Source: DUUI01 sp964345765 (lineage in GTDB: Bacteria; Bacillota_I; Bacilli_A; Erysipelotrichales; Erysipelotrichaceae). Taken from it: a stretch of 7,288 nucleotides of DNA. The stretch spans positions 1-7,288 of the forward strand of contig CAYFSJ010000041.1 in assembly GCA_964345765.1 (NCBI GenBank), in the 5' to 3' direction. Under the pieces are notes generated by a model. That model was not told the DNA's origin. It was given only the letters and a program-made list of their open reading frames with translations, and searched no databases. Made by a program: the position numbers and the translations under genes. Below, piece after piece: positions 1 through 6,756 of this stretch; position 1 is the first letter of the stretch, and each line of letters starts with the position of its first letter.

Positions 1-40
1 AAAGGTAATTATATTTCATTCAATCCATACTATTTTAGAC

Positions 41-66
41 AAAAGAAAAAGGCCGTAAAAACGACC
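41..66 (-). terminator. Rho-independent terminator of ptsH
   Basis: Read on the minus strand, GGTCG (66-62) and CGGCC (55-51) pair as a five-base stem with one G-U pair around a six-base loop. The stem is followed at once by TTTTTCTTTT (50-41). It lies 34 bases after the ptsH stop codon, which fits an intrinsic terminator ending a one-gene ptsH transcript. The stem is short but GC-rich and the U-tract is good. There is no U-tract on the other side, so it should work in one direction only. Confidence 0.75.
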
Positions 67-100
67 ATTTAACTTGAATAGAAAATTCTTAAATCATCAA

Positions 101-367
101 TTATTCGATAACTTTTTGAGTACGAAGCACATCTTCAATTGTAGCGATTGCTTCTTCTTCATCTTCACCCTCAGCAGAAATAGTAACTTCAGACTGAGTA
201 GGAATACCTAAACTCATTACACCCATAATCGATTTCATATTGACTGAACGACCTTTGTATGTAATTTTTACTTCACTCTTAAATTTACTAGCAGCATTAA
301 CAGCAACTGTAGCTGGGCGTGCGTGTAATCCTACTGGATCAACAACAAGAACTGTTTTCTCTTTCAC
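101..367 (-). CDS. ptsH: Phosphocarrier protein HPr of the sugar phosphotransferase system
   Basis: Small cytoplasmic phosphocarrier that takes phosphate from enzyme I and hands it to the sugar-specific EIIA domains. The 88-residue length is exactly that of the family. The active-site motif GLHARPAT places the phosphorylated histidine at residue 15. The regulatory motif MKSIMGVMSLGI places a serine at residue 46, the site used by HPr kinase/phosphorylase in Firmicutes for carbon catabolite control. The start codon is GTG (367-365), fixed by an AAGGAGG Shine-Dalgarno seven bases upstream. It has its own promoter and terminator, so it is not in a ptsHI operon with enzyme I on this side; the next gene downstream is outside the window. 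The sequence is intact, with both regulatory residues present. Confidence 0.97.
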   Translation of the reverse strand: MKEKTVLVVDPVGLHARPATVAVNAASKFKSEVKITYKGRSVNMKSIMGVMSLGIPTQSEVTISAEGEDEEEAIATIEDVLRTQKVIE

Positions 368-374
368 ACTAAAT

Positions 375-381
375 CCTCCTT
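375..381 (-). promoter_or_regulatory. Ribosome binding site fixing the GTG start of ptsH
   Basis: Minus-strand AAGGAGG is almost a full match to the anti-Shine-Dalgarno and sits seven bases before the GTG at 367. It supports this non-ATG start, and the resulting N-terminus gives His15 and Ser46 their standard numbers. Confidence 0.9.
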
Positions 382-395
382 AACCTGTTGGATGT

Positions 396-424
396 ATTGT
401 AAACTATTTCACGCATATTTACAA
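396..424 (-). promoter_or_regulatory. Predicted sigma-A promoter of ptsH
   Basis: Minus-strand TTGTAA (424-419) as -35 and TACAAT (401-396) as -10 are separated by exactly 17 bases. The -10 matches consensus at five of six positions and the -35 at four of six. Transcription would start near 389, giving a leader of about 20 bases with the Shine-Dalgarno in it. No other good promoter is seen between the upstream terminator and ptsH. Confidence 0.7.
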
Positions 425-425
425 T
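396..425. repeat. Perfect 8-bp inverted repeat spanning the ptsH promoter
   Basis: ATTGTAAA and TTTACAAT are exact reverse complements separated by 14 bases (arms 396-403 and 418-425). The arm centres are 22 bp apart, about two helical turns, so both half-sites would face the same side of the DNA. The arms coincide with the -10 and -35 elements, so a dimer bound here would block RNA polymerase. It does not resemble the CcpA cre consensus. Because the two promoter hexamers happen to be nearly complementary, chance is a real alternative. Confidence 0.45.
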
Positions 426-481
426 AATTAGGACCTTTTTACTTACACGATTGATTATTTTTTAATCTTTCTTAGTATAAG

Positions 482-517
482 AAAAAGGTATAATCTGTTT
501 ATATGTTATACCTTTCT
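482..517 (-). terminator. Probable terminator of the yybS-rlmH transcript
   Basis: Minus-strand AAAGGTATAA (515-506) and TTATACCTTT (493-484) form a perfect ten-base inverted repeat around a 12-base loop. A G-U and an A-U pair extend it to 12 pairs. The 3' arm runs into TTTTTC, which can serve as a short U-tract. The stem is AT-rich and the loop large, so it is weaker than a textbook terminator. Its place between the decayed region and the ptsH promoter makes it the best candidate for the end of the upstream transcript. It could instead be a protein-binding palindrome. Confidence 0.5.
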
Positions 518-553
518 GTCTGACTTCAGTAATTGTTTGAGTTTTATCTCTAA

Positions 554-670
554 CTATTCTTGTATAATTTCATTTATTTTAGTTTCATCAAAAATGCGCT
601 TTCCTAATGAATCGATATGAAGTTCATCAATAAATGAATTCCTATATGTAGCTTTCAGTATTTTATCTTA
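554..670 (-). pseudogene. Remnant of an unidentified small soluble domain, no start codon
   Basis: A 37-codon open stretch (667-557) begins right after a TAA (670-668) and ends at TAG (556-554). It reads like real protein, with segments such as SFIDELHIDSLGKRIFDE and TKINEIIQE, a charged and helix-like composition. There is no ATG in it and no Shine-Dalgarno before it. It is in the same frame as the decayed membrane-protein frame just upstream, separated by TGA, five codons and TAA, so the two may be parts of one old gene. I do not recognise the family. The amino-acid pattern is better than expected from random AT-rich DNA, but this is a judgement by eye. Confidence 0.4.
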
Positions 671-685
671 AAAAAAGAAATATCC

Positions 686-919
686 TCATTTTTCATTTTT
701 AAATTTATAAAATAAATCTATCAATTCAGAAACCCCGAATAAAAGGGCAGCTTTAGAAATCTAATCCATAAGGAAACTAAAGGAAACCATTAAAAAGTCT
801 CAATCCTCTATTGAATATACACTTACAAAAAAGCCAAATACAGCATAAATCAATATCGCACCAGCAACAACTTTAAGTGCTTGAGAAATAGCATTCTCAG
901 ATATAAAATATTTCGTCAA
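686..919 (-). pseudogene. Decayed small membrane-protein gene with two internal stops
   Basis: A TTG start (919-917) lies four bases after TAAGGAG, which overlaps the rlmH stop. The frame runs 39 codons to TGA (802-800), then 12 codons to TAG (763-761), then 24 codons to the final TGA (688-686), all without a frameshift. The first part has a hydrophobic stretch (AGAILIYAVFGFFVSV) that would span a membrane. The last part (KAALLFGVSELIDLF) resembles the second, amphipathic segment of small two-helix membrane proteins common in Firmicutes, from memory. Both internal stops fall where a Trp codon (TGG) would read naturally (ED-stop-DFL and MD-stop-ISK), consistent with two G-to-A changes. Alternatively, the 39-residue first part is a real short membrane peptide. 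Function unknown. Confidence 0.5.
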
Positions 920-927
920 TTTTCTCC

Positions 928-1383
928 TTATTTGTGATAACTTTGATTATAAAGGATTTTAAAAGAACGGTACAATTGTTCCAGCACCATAATTCTGGCC
1001 AATAAGTGTGGGAAAGTCATCTTAGACATCGATATTTTATGATTAGCACGATTCAAAATTGTCTCGTTAAAACCCAAAGAACCACCCAACACAAAGACAA
1101 TATTACCTTTAGTAAGTGATTGATCCACCAGTTGAGATAACTCAATTGAATCTATTAACTGACTCTTAACATCAAAGATGACTACATAATCAGTCGGTTT
1201 CAATTGTTCTAATAGACGAGAACTCTCATCATCAATTAACTTTGAATCCTCAAAAGAAGGATTGCCCTCTTTAAGTTCAACAAGCTCTATCTTATGGAAA
1301 CGAGAAAGTCGCTTTAAATACTCCTGTTGTAGCTGCAGCATGCCTTTCTCTTTCATCTTTCCAACACATAAAATCTTAATCAT
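928..1383 (-). CDS. rlmH: Ribosomal RNA large subunit methyltransferase H (23S pseudouridine-1915 N3-methylase)
   Basis: SPOUT-class methyltransferase that uses S-adenosylmethionine to methylate pseudouridine 1915 in helix 69 of 23S rRNA, acting on assembled 70S ribosomes. The 151 residues carry the family landmarks: N-terminal IKILCVGKMKEKG, the SAM-binding knot loop FVLGGSLG (residues 97-104), SKMTFPHLLARIMVLEQLYR and the conserved C-terminal YHK. The family is usually about 155-160 residues, so it is complete. I chose ATG at 1383, which gives the standard N-terminus; a GTG at 1395 would add four residues. GGTGG a few bases upstream can serve as the ribosome site. It overlaps the end of walJ by 8 bp. 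In staphylococci the 3' end of this gene is the SCC attachment site, but nothing here shows an insertion. Confidence 0.95.
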   Translation of the reverse strand: MIKILCVGKMKEKGMLQLQQEYLKRLSRFHKIELVELKEGNPSFEDSKLIDDESSRLLEQLKPTDYVVIFDVKSQLIDSIELSQLVDQSLTKGNIVFVLGGSLGFNETILNRANHKISMSKMTFPHLLARIMVLEQLYRSFKILYNQSYHK

Positions 1384-2116
1384 CTTGACCACCACGAATC
1401 AGTTGATATTGTAAACCTACCTTGAGTGACTTCGTATAATTTATCTCATTTAGATACTTTCTTACACTCGCCAATGCCACATCAGGATGATTTGCCTCAA
1501 GTGACATGTGTGCCAATACGATTTCGGAAGTATTCTCAGTTACAATCTGAGATAAGTAATAACCGCACTTCTCATTACTTAAGTGTCCCTTATCACTCAT
1601 AATGCGCATCTTCGTTAAATAGGGTCTATTCGAATTTAATAAAAGGGCTGGATCATAGTTACTCTCCAAAATAATGTAATTAGCATCGACACAATGAATT
1701 AAATCTTCATCTTTGATATAACCTGTATCGGTAATATAAACTAATTTCTCATAACCATCAAAAATAATATATCCCATCACAATATCGCTATCATGAGATA
1801 GTTCAATCGGATAAAAAGTCAAATCATTAATCTGAAATCCATTATGGGAATGAACCAGGGTAACATCTTTTGCTTGTTCAACATGAAAAGGGGAATACAT
1901 AGGTACATCATAAAAATGTTTGATCTGACTAATATGGTCACTATGACTATGTGTCAATACCAAAGCATCTAAATCTGTAAACTTATAACCTAAATCATTA
2001 AAGCAGGACAACAAGTATTTCTTTGTCGTCCCACAATCAATCAATATCTTACTCTCTCTAGTCTCAATCAGGCAGCTGTTACCCTTAGAGCCAGAGGCTA
2101 ATAACGTGTATTTCAT
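1376..2116 (-). CDS. walJ: WalJ/YycJ-type metallo-beta-lactamase-fold hydrolase
   Basis: Cytoplasmic protein of the metallo-beta-lactamase superfamily; the YycJ group has been described as a 5'-to-3' DNA exonuclease and linked to coordination of replication and cell wall through the WalRK neighbourhood. The 246-residue protein shows the family N-terminus LLASGSKGN (6-13), the metal-binding HSHSDH (His56, His58, Asp60, His61), further likely ligands at His108 (LSHDSD) and Asp130 (ITDTG), and GHLSNE (177-182). No signal peptide. The walR, walK, walH and walI genes that often precede it are not adjacent; dnaB is instead. Its ATG overlaps the dnaB stop as ATGA and no Shine-Dalgarno is visible, so translation probably depends on ribosomes finishing dnaB. 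Family is certain; the exact substrate is taken from relatives. Confidence 0.9.
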   Translation of the reverse strand: MKYTLLASGSKGNSCLIETRESKILIDCGTTKKYLLSCFNDLGYKFTDLDALVLTHSHSDHISQIKHFYDVPMYSPFHVEQAKDVTLVHSHNGFQINDLTFYPIELSHDSDIVMGYIIFDGYEKLVYITDTGYIKDEDLIHCVDANYIILESNYDPALLLNSNRPYLTKMRIMSDKGHLSNEKCGYYLSQIVTENTSEIVLAHMSLEANHPDVALASVRKYLNEINYTKSLKVGLQYQLIRGGQDD

Positions 2117-3456
2117 CGTGTATCAATGATATTGTCGAATTTGTTGACCTCAGGCGTAAACGCAAGTTTAATTGTTCCAGTCGGTCCATTTCTGTGCTTG
2201 GCAATAATGACCTCAATCTCTTGTTGGCCATCCACTTCAGTCTTCTTCTCTTCATCATACTGACCATAATCTTCACGATACAACATCATTACGATATCCG
2301 CATCTTGTTCTATCGAACCAGACTCACGAATATCCGAAAGAATCGGACGTTGGTCTTTTCTTTGTACCGTCAAACGAGATAATTGAGATAAGGCAATAAC
2401 CGGAACATCCAATTCACGTGCCAATCCCTTTAGTTGACGAGAAATTAAAGAAACTTGTTGTTGACGATTATCTGAGAACTCCGTCGAATTAATCAACTGG
2501 ATATAGTCGATAATTACCATCCCCAAATTATCATCATTTTTTAGTTTACGACACTTCGAAAAGATATCAGACATCTTAGTTGAAGGGGAATCATCAATAT
2601 AAATCTTTGTTTTCTTAAAATCTAATACCGCATTATTCAAAACATTCCATAAGTTGGTATTCATATTCGTCCCAGTTTGGAAGTTTTGAGAAGGAATTAA
2701 AGAACGAGCCGACAACATACGAGTAATCAATTGTTGAGCAGGCATCTCCAATGAGAATACAGCAATTGACTTCTCCTTTTGAAGCATCGCCGTTTGAGCC
2801 GCAATATTTAAGGCAAAGGCCGTCTTACCCACTGATGGTCTAGCGGCTAAAATAACTAAATCACCCGGTTGAAACCCTCGCGTATAATAATCCAATAAGT
2901 TATAACCTGTCTTTAGGCCACGATTTTTAATCTTACCAGACTCTAAATCTCTTAAATGATTGGCCACCTCTTGAGCTACTTGACCACCCATCTTAAAGTC
3001 ACCCGCACGACGGTCTCTGGTGATATTTAAGATCTTTTGTTCAGCATCATCTAAAATGACATTGATATCTTGGGAGCTTTGAGCCGCCTTAGATATCTCC
3101 ATCGTACTCTCTATTAAAAGTCTTAATTGTGCTTTATCTAAAATTAAGCCCGCATAATATTTAACATTAGATGAGGTCGAAGCATTAGAAGTAAGATTCG
3201 ACAGATAATCCAAACCACCAATCGCATCTAGTTTGTTCCCATCCTTTAAAAACTGTGCCAATAACGCAACATCCAAGACACTCTTTTGACGGTATAGTTC
3301 CATCATTTCACGATACAGTGTTTCATGATTCTTCACATAAAAATGTTCCGGTTTTAAATCTAACTCTAAAACCGTCTCCATTTGTTTTGAGTGGACAATT
3401 AAACCACCCAATAAAATGCGCTCAGCATCATTTGAATAAGGCATTACATACGTCAT
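2113..3456 (-). CDS. dnaB: Replicative DNA helicase DnaB (DnaC in Bacillus naming)
   Basis: Hexameric ATP-driven helicase that unwinds DNA at the replication fork. Residues 1-150 form the N-terminal helical domain and about 165-447 the RecA-like motor. Walker A is ARPSVGKT (205-212), Walker B MVIIDYIQL (313-321), followed by ALSQLSR (355-361), DIRESGSIEQDADIV (375-389, with the arginine-finger region) and KHRNGPTG (420-427). Length 447 is normal. The N-terminus lacks the longer leader seen in Bacillus; the start could be ATG 3456 or ATG 3444 (MPYSNDAER), neither with a strong Shine-Dalgarno, and 3456 sits one base after the rplI stop. One oddity: the loop usually read as SRxVExR is here SRLTVQR, so Val364 replaces the usual Glu. 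No intein is present. Confidence 0.97.
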   Translation of the reverse strand: MTYVMPYSNDAERILLGGLIVHSKQMETVLELDLKPEHFYVKNHETLYREMMELYRQKSVLDVALLAQFLKDGNKLDAIGGLDYLSNLTSNASTSSNVKYYAGLILDKAQLRLLIESTMEISKAAQSSQDINVILDDAEQKILNITRDRRAGDFKMGGQVAQEVANHLRDLESGKIKNRGLKTGYNLLDYYTRGFQPGDLVILAARPSVGKTAFALNIAAQTAMLQKEKSIAVFSLEMPAQQLITRMLSARSLIPSQNFQTGTNMNTNLWNVLNNAVLDFKKTKIYIDDSPSTKMSDIFSKCRKLKNDDNLGMVIIDYIQLINSTEFSDNRQQQVSLISRQLKGLARELDVPVIALSQLSRLTVQRKDQRPILSDIRESGSIEQDADIVMMLYREDYGQYDEEKKTEVDGQQEIEVIIAKHRNGPTGTIKLAFTPEVNKFDNIIDTR

Positions 3457-3457
3457 A

Positions 3458-3907
3458 CTATTGTTTCTCTTTCAAACGAACAATAATTTGTCCAATTACA
3501 CCCTTATGTAATTCAATATCAACACGATTAAGACCTAAAGTTGAAATTGCTTTTGAGTCCTTAATCTTACGCTTATCTAATTTGATACCATAACGTTTCT
3601 CAAACTCTTCAACCACTTGTTTGGTTGAGACAGACCCAAAGACACGACCTTCCTCTCCGGTTGAAACTTCAAAAGAAACTTCCATCTCTTTCATTCTTTT
3701 AGCCAAGTCTTGCGCATCTTTTTTGTGTTGATCCTCAACTGCTTGAGCCTTATCTTTTTGTTGTTGGAGCTTCTCTAATGTATGTTTGTTTGCGTCAACC
3801 GCTAATTTTCGAGGGAACAAAAAGTTACGAGCATATCCATCCGAAACATTGACGACATCTCCCTTTTTCCCATAATTTTTAACATCAGCTAACAGGATTA
3901 CTTTCAT
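3458..3907 (-). CDS. rplI: 50S ribosomal protein L9
   Basis: Large-subunit protein that binds 23S rRNA near the L1 stalk and reaches along the ribosome, helping to keep reading frame. Starting at ATG 3907 it has 149 residues, the same as in Bacillus subtilis. The N-terminal domain MKVILLADVKNYGKKG with the glycine-rich VSDGYARNFLFPRKLA (21-36) is the L9 signature; a long charged helix follows (about 41-75), then the C-terminal domain containing GRVFGSVST. I prefer 3907 to ATG 3913 because AAAGGA is eight bases from the former but only two from the latter. It begins 23 bases inside the gdpP 3' end and stops at TAG, one base before the dnaB ATG. Confidence 0.97.
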   Translation of the reverse strand: MKVILLADVKNYGKKGDVVNVSDGYARNFLFPRKLAVDANKHTLEKLQQQKDKAQAVEDQHKKDAQDLAKRMKEMEVSFEVSTGEEGRVFGSVSTKQVVEEFEKRYGIKLDKRKIKDSKAISTLGLNRVDIELHKGVIGQIIVRLKEKQ

Positions 3908-5855
3908 TTTCATTTTCCTTTCTCATTTCAATCACATCAATTACACGAGCTGTAACCGTTGTGACATCTGTATCTTCTTCTTGCATGGCAGCCGCCGTGA
4001 AGTGACCACCTCCACCCAAGGCTTCCATCAGCACTTGGACATTCACATTTCCTTTTGAACGGGCTGAAACGCCCACTTTATTCTCTTCAATATTGGTAAT
4101 AACAAAACTTGCTTCAACACCCTCAACACTGAGAGCTTCATCAGCCACTTGAGAAATCATCGTACGACTCACAATTTGATCATCATAACTAATAATGACA
4201 AAGTTTTCGATCAGTTGAGCACGAGATAAAATATCTGACTTCAACTCAAACTCTTCAAAGGTATCTTTCATAAACGAATCAGCCAATTGAGGATTAGCCT
4301 TCAACTGTCTAAGTTGAGCGACTGCCTCAAAGGTTCTTGAACCACTACGAACTCTAAAATGGTTGGTATCAATCAAAATACCTGCATACATAATCGTTGC
4401 TTCTAACTCCGTTAGATTTATCGATTTACGCTGATATAAAAACAACTCCGTCACCATTTCACAGGTCGAACTAAAGGCTGTCTCGATATAGGCTAAGGCC
4501 GGATTAAATTTAAAATCAGAAGTCCGGCGATGATGGTCGATAATCGCAATCTTACCCACTTCCTTAATTACATCTTGGGCATTGGATTGAGATAGAGAAT
4601 GATGATCCACCATAATTAATAAGGTCGAAGGTTTCAATAAAGCAATCGCCTCTTGTTGTGAAATTAGATTATGAGCAGACGATAATTGAGAGAAATTACG
4701 CTCAACCACTTTCTCTAATTTTTCCTCTAAACCACCCGATTGGGTAATAATGGCTACCGGTTTTTTATAAGACTGGATAATTCGTGACATCCCTAAGGCT
4801 GCCCCCAAACAGTCAAAGTCCATATTTGTATGACCCGCAATAATCACATTTTCTGAGTTAAGTACCATATCTCGAATCGTTTGAGACAAGACACGCACTC
4901 TCACTTTTGAGGTTTTCTCTTGTGCTTGAGTATTTCCACCAAAATATTGAATCTCTTGATTATGTGACTTGACCGCCACTTGGTCACCACCACGCCCCTG
5001 AGTTAATTCAAGCGCATGATTACTCATCTCTTCTAAGGCAGAAAAATCATTAGTTCCCTTTGAGAAAGCCATCGATAGGGTAATCGACAGATCATTACGA
5101 CTTGATGCACGACGGGTTTGAGCCAAAATATCAAAGTTCTCATTTACTAATTGTTGGAAGATCCGCTCATTTAAGACCAACATAAATCGGTCTGCCCGAA
5201 TTCGACGAATAAACATTCCATGATCTTTTGCCCATTTAATAATTGGTTGTCTGATTTGAACATCAATGGTAGAAGCTTTCTGTTCATCATCATATTGTGT
5301 CTCATCTTGATAGTTATCAAAATGGACTAAACCTAAGACGACCCGATTATTCAAATAATCTTGGATTGCGTTTTCTTGACGAGTCACATCTTTAACAAAT
5401 AACGTATTTCCTTGTTTGAAACGCGCAATCTTTAATATATAGTTACGATAATTGACGACAATTTCATTTTGGTTTCCACGAATTAAATCACTGGTTTCTG
5501 GAATCCATGTTGATATCTTCTCACCGATAAATCGCTTGGACGAATTTTCAAATAATTCAGACATCCATTCAATGACATAGTTTTCATCAAAAGTGACCAA
5601 GCCAATATCACCAAATAACAGGGCGTCTTTCGCTTCTTTACCAAGTACTTGTTGGATTGAGATAAGACGGCTACGTGACTGTCTAAAATTATAGTAAACA
5701 TTCGATAATAAGATTACCGCATTAACAATTAATAACACTAACAACACAAATGGTAAGAATTCTTGGAAGAATTGGTAGCATAAAAAAACGATCACCAGTT
5801 GGACAATATAAAATATCATGAGGAGATTTATTTGTCGCTCAAATCTATCGTTCAT
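3885..5855 (-). CDS. gdpP: Cyclic-di-AMP phosphodiesterase GdpP (YybT)
   Basis: Membrane-anchored enzyme that cleaves c-di-AMP to pApA, controlling potassium and osmolyte balance and cell-wall stress; loss in relatives raises beta-lactam tolerance. With the start at 5855 it has 656 residues, close to the 659 of Bacillus. Order: two membrane helices (about 10-52), a PAS-like domain that binds haem in relatives (about 75-155), a degenerate GGDEF domain in which the signature is ADRF (221-224), so no cyclase activity is expected, and the DHH/DHHA1 domain. Catalytic metal ligands are visible: His342, Asp346 and Asp348, DHH at 417-419, DHHRR at 440-444, Asp496, and GGGGH at 614-618. A longer frame to 5918 exists, but GGAGG seven bases before 5855 decides the start. 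It overlaps yybS by 11 bp and rplI by 23 bp. Confidence 0.96.
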   Translation of the reverse strand: MNDRFERQINLLMIFYIVQLVIVFLCYQFFQEFLPFVLLVLLIVNAVILLSNVYYNFRQSRSRLISIQQVLGKEAKDALLFGDIGLVTFDENYVIEWMSELFENSSKRFIGEKISTWIPETSDLIRGNQNEIVVNYRNYILKIARFKQGNTLFVKDVTRQENAIQDYLNNRVVLGLVHFDNYQDETQYDDEQKASTIDVQIRQPIIKWAKDHGMFIRRIRADRFMLVLNERIFQQLVNENFDILAQTRRASSRNDLSITLSMAFSKGTNDFSALEEMSNHALELTQGRGGDQVAVKSHNQEIQYFGGNTQAQEKTSKVRVRVLSQTIRDMVLNSENVIIAGHTNMDFDCLGAALGMSRIIQSYKKPVAIITQSGGLEEKLEKVVERNFSQLSSAHNLISQQEAIALLKPSTLLIMVDHHSLSQSNAQDVIKEVGKIAIIDHHRRTSDFKFNPALAYIETAFSSTCEMVTELFLYQRKSINLTELEATIMYAGILIDTNHFRVRSGSRTFEAVAQLRQLKANPQLADSFMKDTFEEFELKSDILSRAQLIENFVIISYDDQIVSRTMISQVADEALSVEGVEASFVITNIEENKVGVSARSKGNVNVQVLMEALGGGGHFTAAAMQEEDTDVTTVTARVIDVIEMRKENENESNPVS

Positions 5856-6738
5856 GCTCATCCCTCCAATATCCTGAGAGCGAAGTAAATAGACCAATTC
5901 CAATGTGAATTGGGGCAAAAATTGATAGTGTAAAGATAAACATTATTATACTATAAACCCGCCATTTATAAAAACGTGGATTCTTATAAAAGGCCAATAA
6001 ACCTAGATAACTTAGATAGAAAAATCCAAGGGCTCCCAAAAACTTAATCGCCAACTGATATTGTTCTAATGCAGGATAATCATCCACTTTAAACATCAAT
6101 AAGATTAAGGCGGCACTAATCAACCCCAAATAACTAGGATATTGTATCGAAGAGAGTTTCACTCGTTTGACCGGCTCATGTTTTAGGTAAATAAATAAGA
6201 TGGTACATAACATATGAATAACAAAAGCTTCTAAGACACCCTGTAAAATAATTGACAATAAAAATATAAACGTGACCAAACCGGTAATGGAGGCTGAATC
6301 AATAACGTATATTGACCTTACCAGTTCAACCGTTTGGTTAATTTGATCAAGAATATTGAACTCAAAGATTGCGCCGAAAATAAACATCGTTATTAGATAG
6401 ACGATGATGGTCCCGATGAAACTAACAAAAAACAAGAGTTTATCGTTGAGTTTTTGTCGGACCCCTTCACCATAAATAATTCCTATCATGGCATATAACA
6501 GAGTTAAAACAACAAAATGGGGTGGGGTAATAATGAGCCCCAGCATGAGTGTTGAAAACCACAAGACTAATCCAGCTTTAAATCCATATTCTTTGGTGAA
6601 AAAGACATAGGGGATGGGCACAATGAAAGGAATAACTGCTAATAACAGTCCAGCACTGAGTGTATTGAGAGTTAGGAAAACTCCCACAATGGCTAACATC
6701 ATGGCCCCTAGAGTTGTTTGTTTAACTTGATTTCTCAT
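5845..6738 (-). CDS. yybS: YybS-like DUF2232 integral membrane protein
   Basis: Polytopic membrane protein of 297 residues, upstream of gdpP as in Bacillus and many other Firmicutes, and of unknown biochemical role. Hydrophobic segments lie near residues 10-45 (probably two helices), 52-72, 74-92, 101-125, 152-184, 200-216, 231-250 and 262-284, giving about eight or nine helices with no large soluble domain. The organisation recalls substrate-binding S components of ECF transporters, but no ATPase genes are nearby, so this is only a resemblance. The ATG at 6738 has AAAGGA six bases upstream. It starts 18 bases after the terminator following rpsR and overlaps gdpP by 11 bp. The family call rests on position, size and topology more than on strong motifs. 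Confidence 0.82.
   Translation of the reverse strand: MRNQVKQTTLGAMMLAIVGVFLTLNTLSAGLLLAVIPFIVPIPYVFFTKEYGFKAGLVLWFSTLMLGLIITPPHFVVLTLLYAMIGIIYGEGVRQKLNDKLLFFVSFIGTIIVYLITMFIFGAIFEFNILDQINQTVELVRSIYVIDSASITGLVTFIFLLSIILQGVLEAFVIHMLCTILFIYLKHEPVKRVKLSSIQYPSYLGLISAALILLMFKVDDYPALEQYQLAIKFLGALGFFYLSYLGLLAFYKNPRFYKWRVYSIIMFIFTLSIFAPIHIGIGLFTSLSGYWRDEHER
5863..5867 (-). promoter_or_regulatory. Ribosome binding site fixing the gdpP start
   Basis: Minus-strand GGAGG lies seven bases before ATG 5855 and only one base before the in-frame ATG 5861, so MNDRFERQ is the true N-terminus. The site lies inside the last codons of yybS, which would let the two genes be translationally coupled. Confidence 0.85.
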
Positions 6739-6756
6739 TTTCTGTCCTTTCCTTAT

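Noticed and set aside
8..13. TATAAT on the minus strand as a promoter for the next gene downstream
   Set aside because: The -10 hexamer is perfect, but the sequence 17 bases upstream (AAAATA) is a poor -35, there is no extended -10, and the gene it would serve is outside the window.
686..919. TGA read as tryptophan (alternative genetic code) to rescue the interrupted frame
   Set aside because: One of the stops is TAG, and dnaB and gdpP end normally at TGA within overlapping gene junctions, so the standard code applies.
928..950. SCC-like attachment site at the 3' end of rlmH
   Set aside because: The end of rlmH resembles the staphylococcal att core only because the C-terminal YHK is conserved in the protein. 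I found no second copy downstream, no recombinase gene and no terminal inverted repeats.
2194..2382. Plus-strand open frame opposite dnaB (62 codons)
   Set aside because: It lies fully inside the conserved dnaB motor domain on the other strand, has no Shine-Dalgarno and no recognisable motif. It is a shadow of dnaB, as are short alternative frames within gdpP and walJ.
3255..3593. Plus-strand open frame of 112 codons across the dnaB-rplI junction
   Set aside because: It overlaps two clearly coding genes on the opposite strand; composition and the lack of a ribosome site point to a shadow frame.
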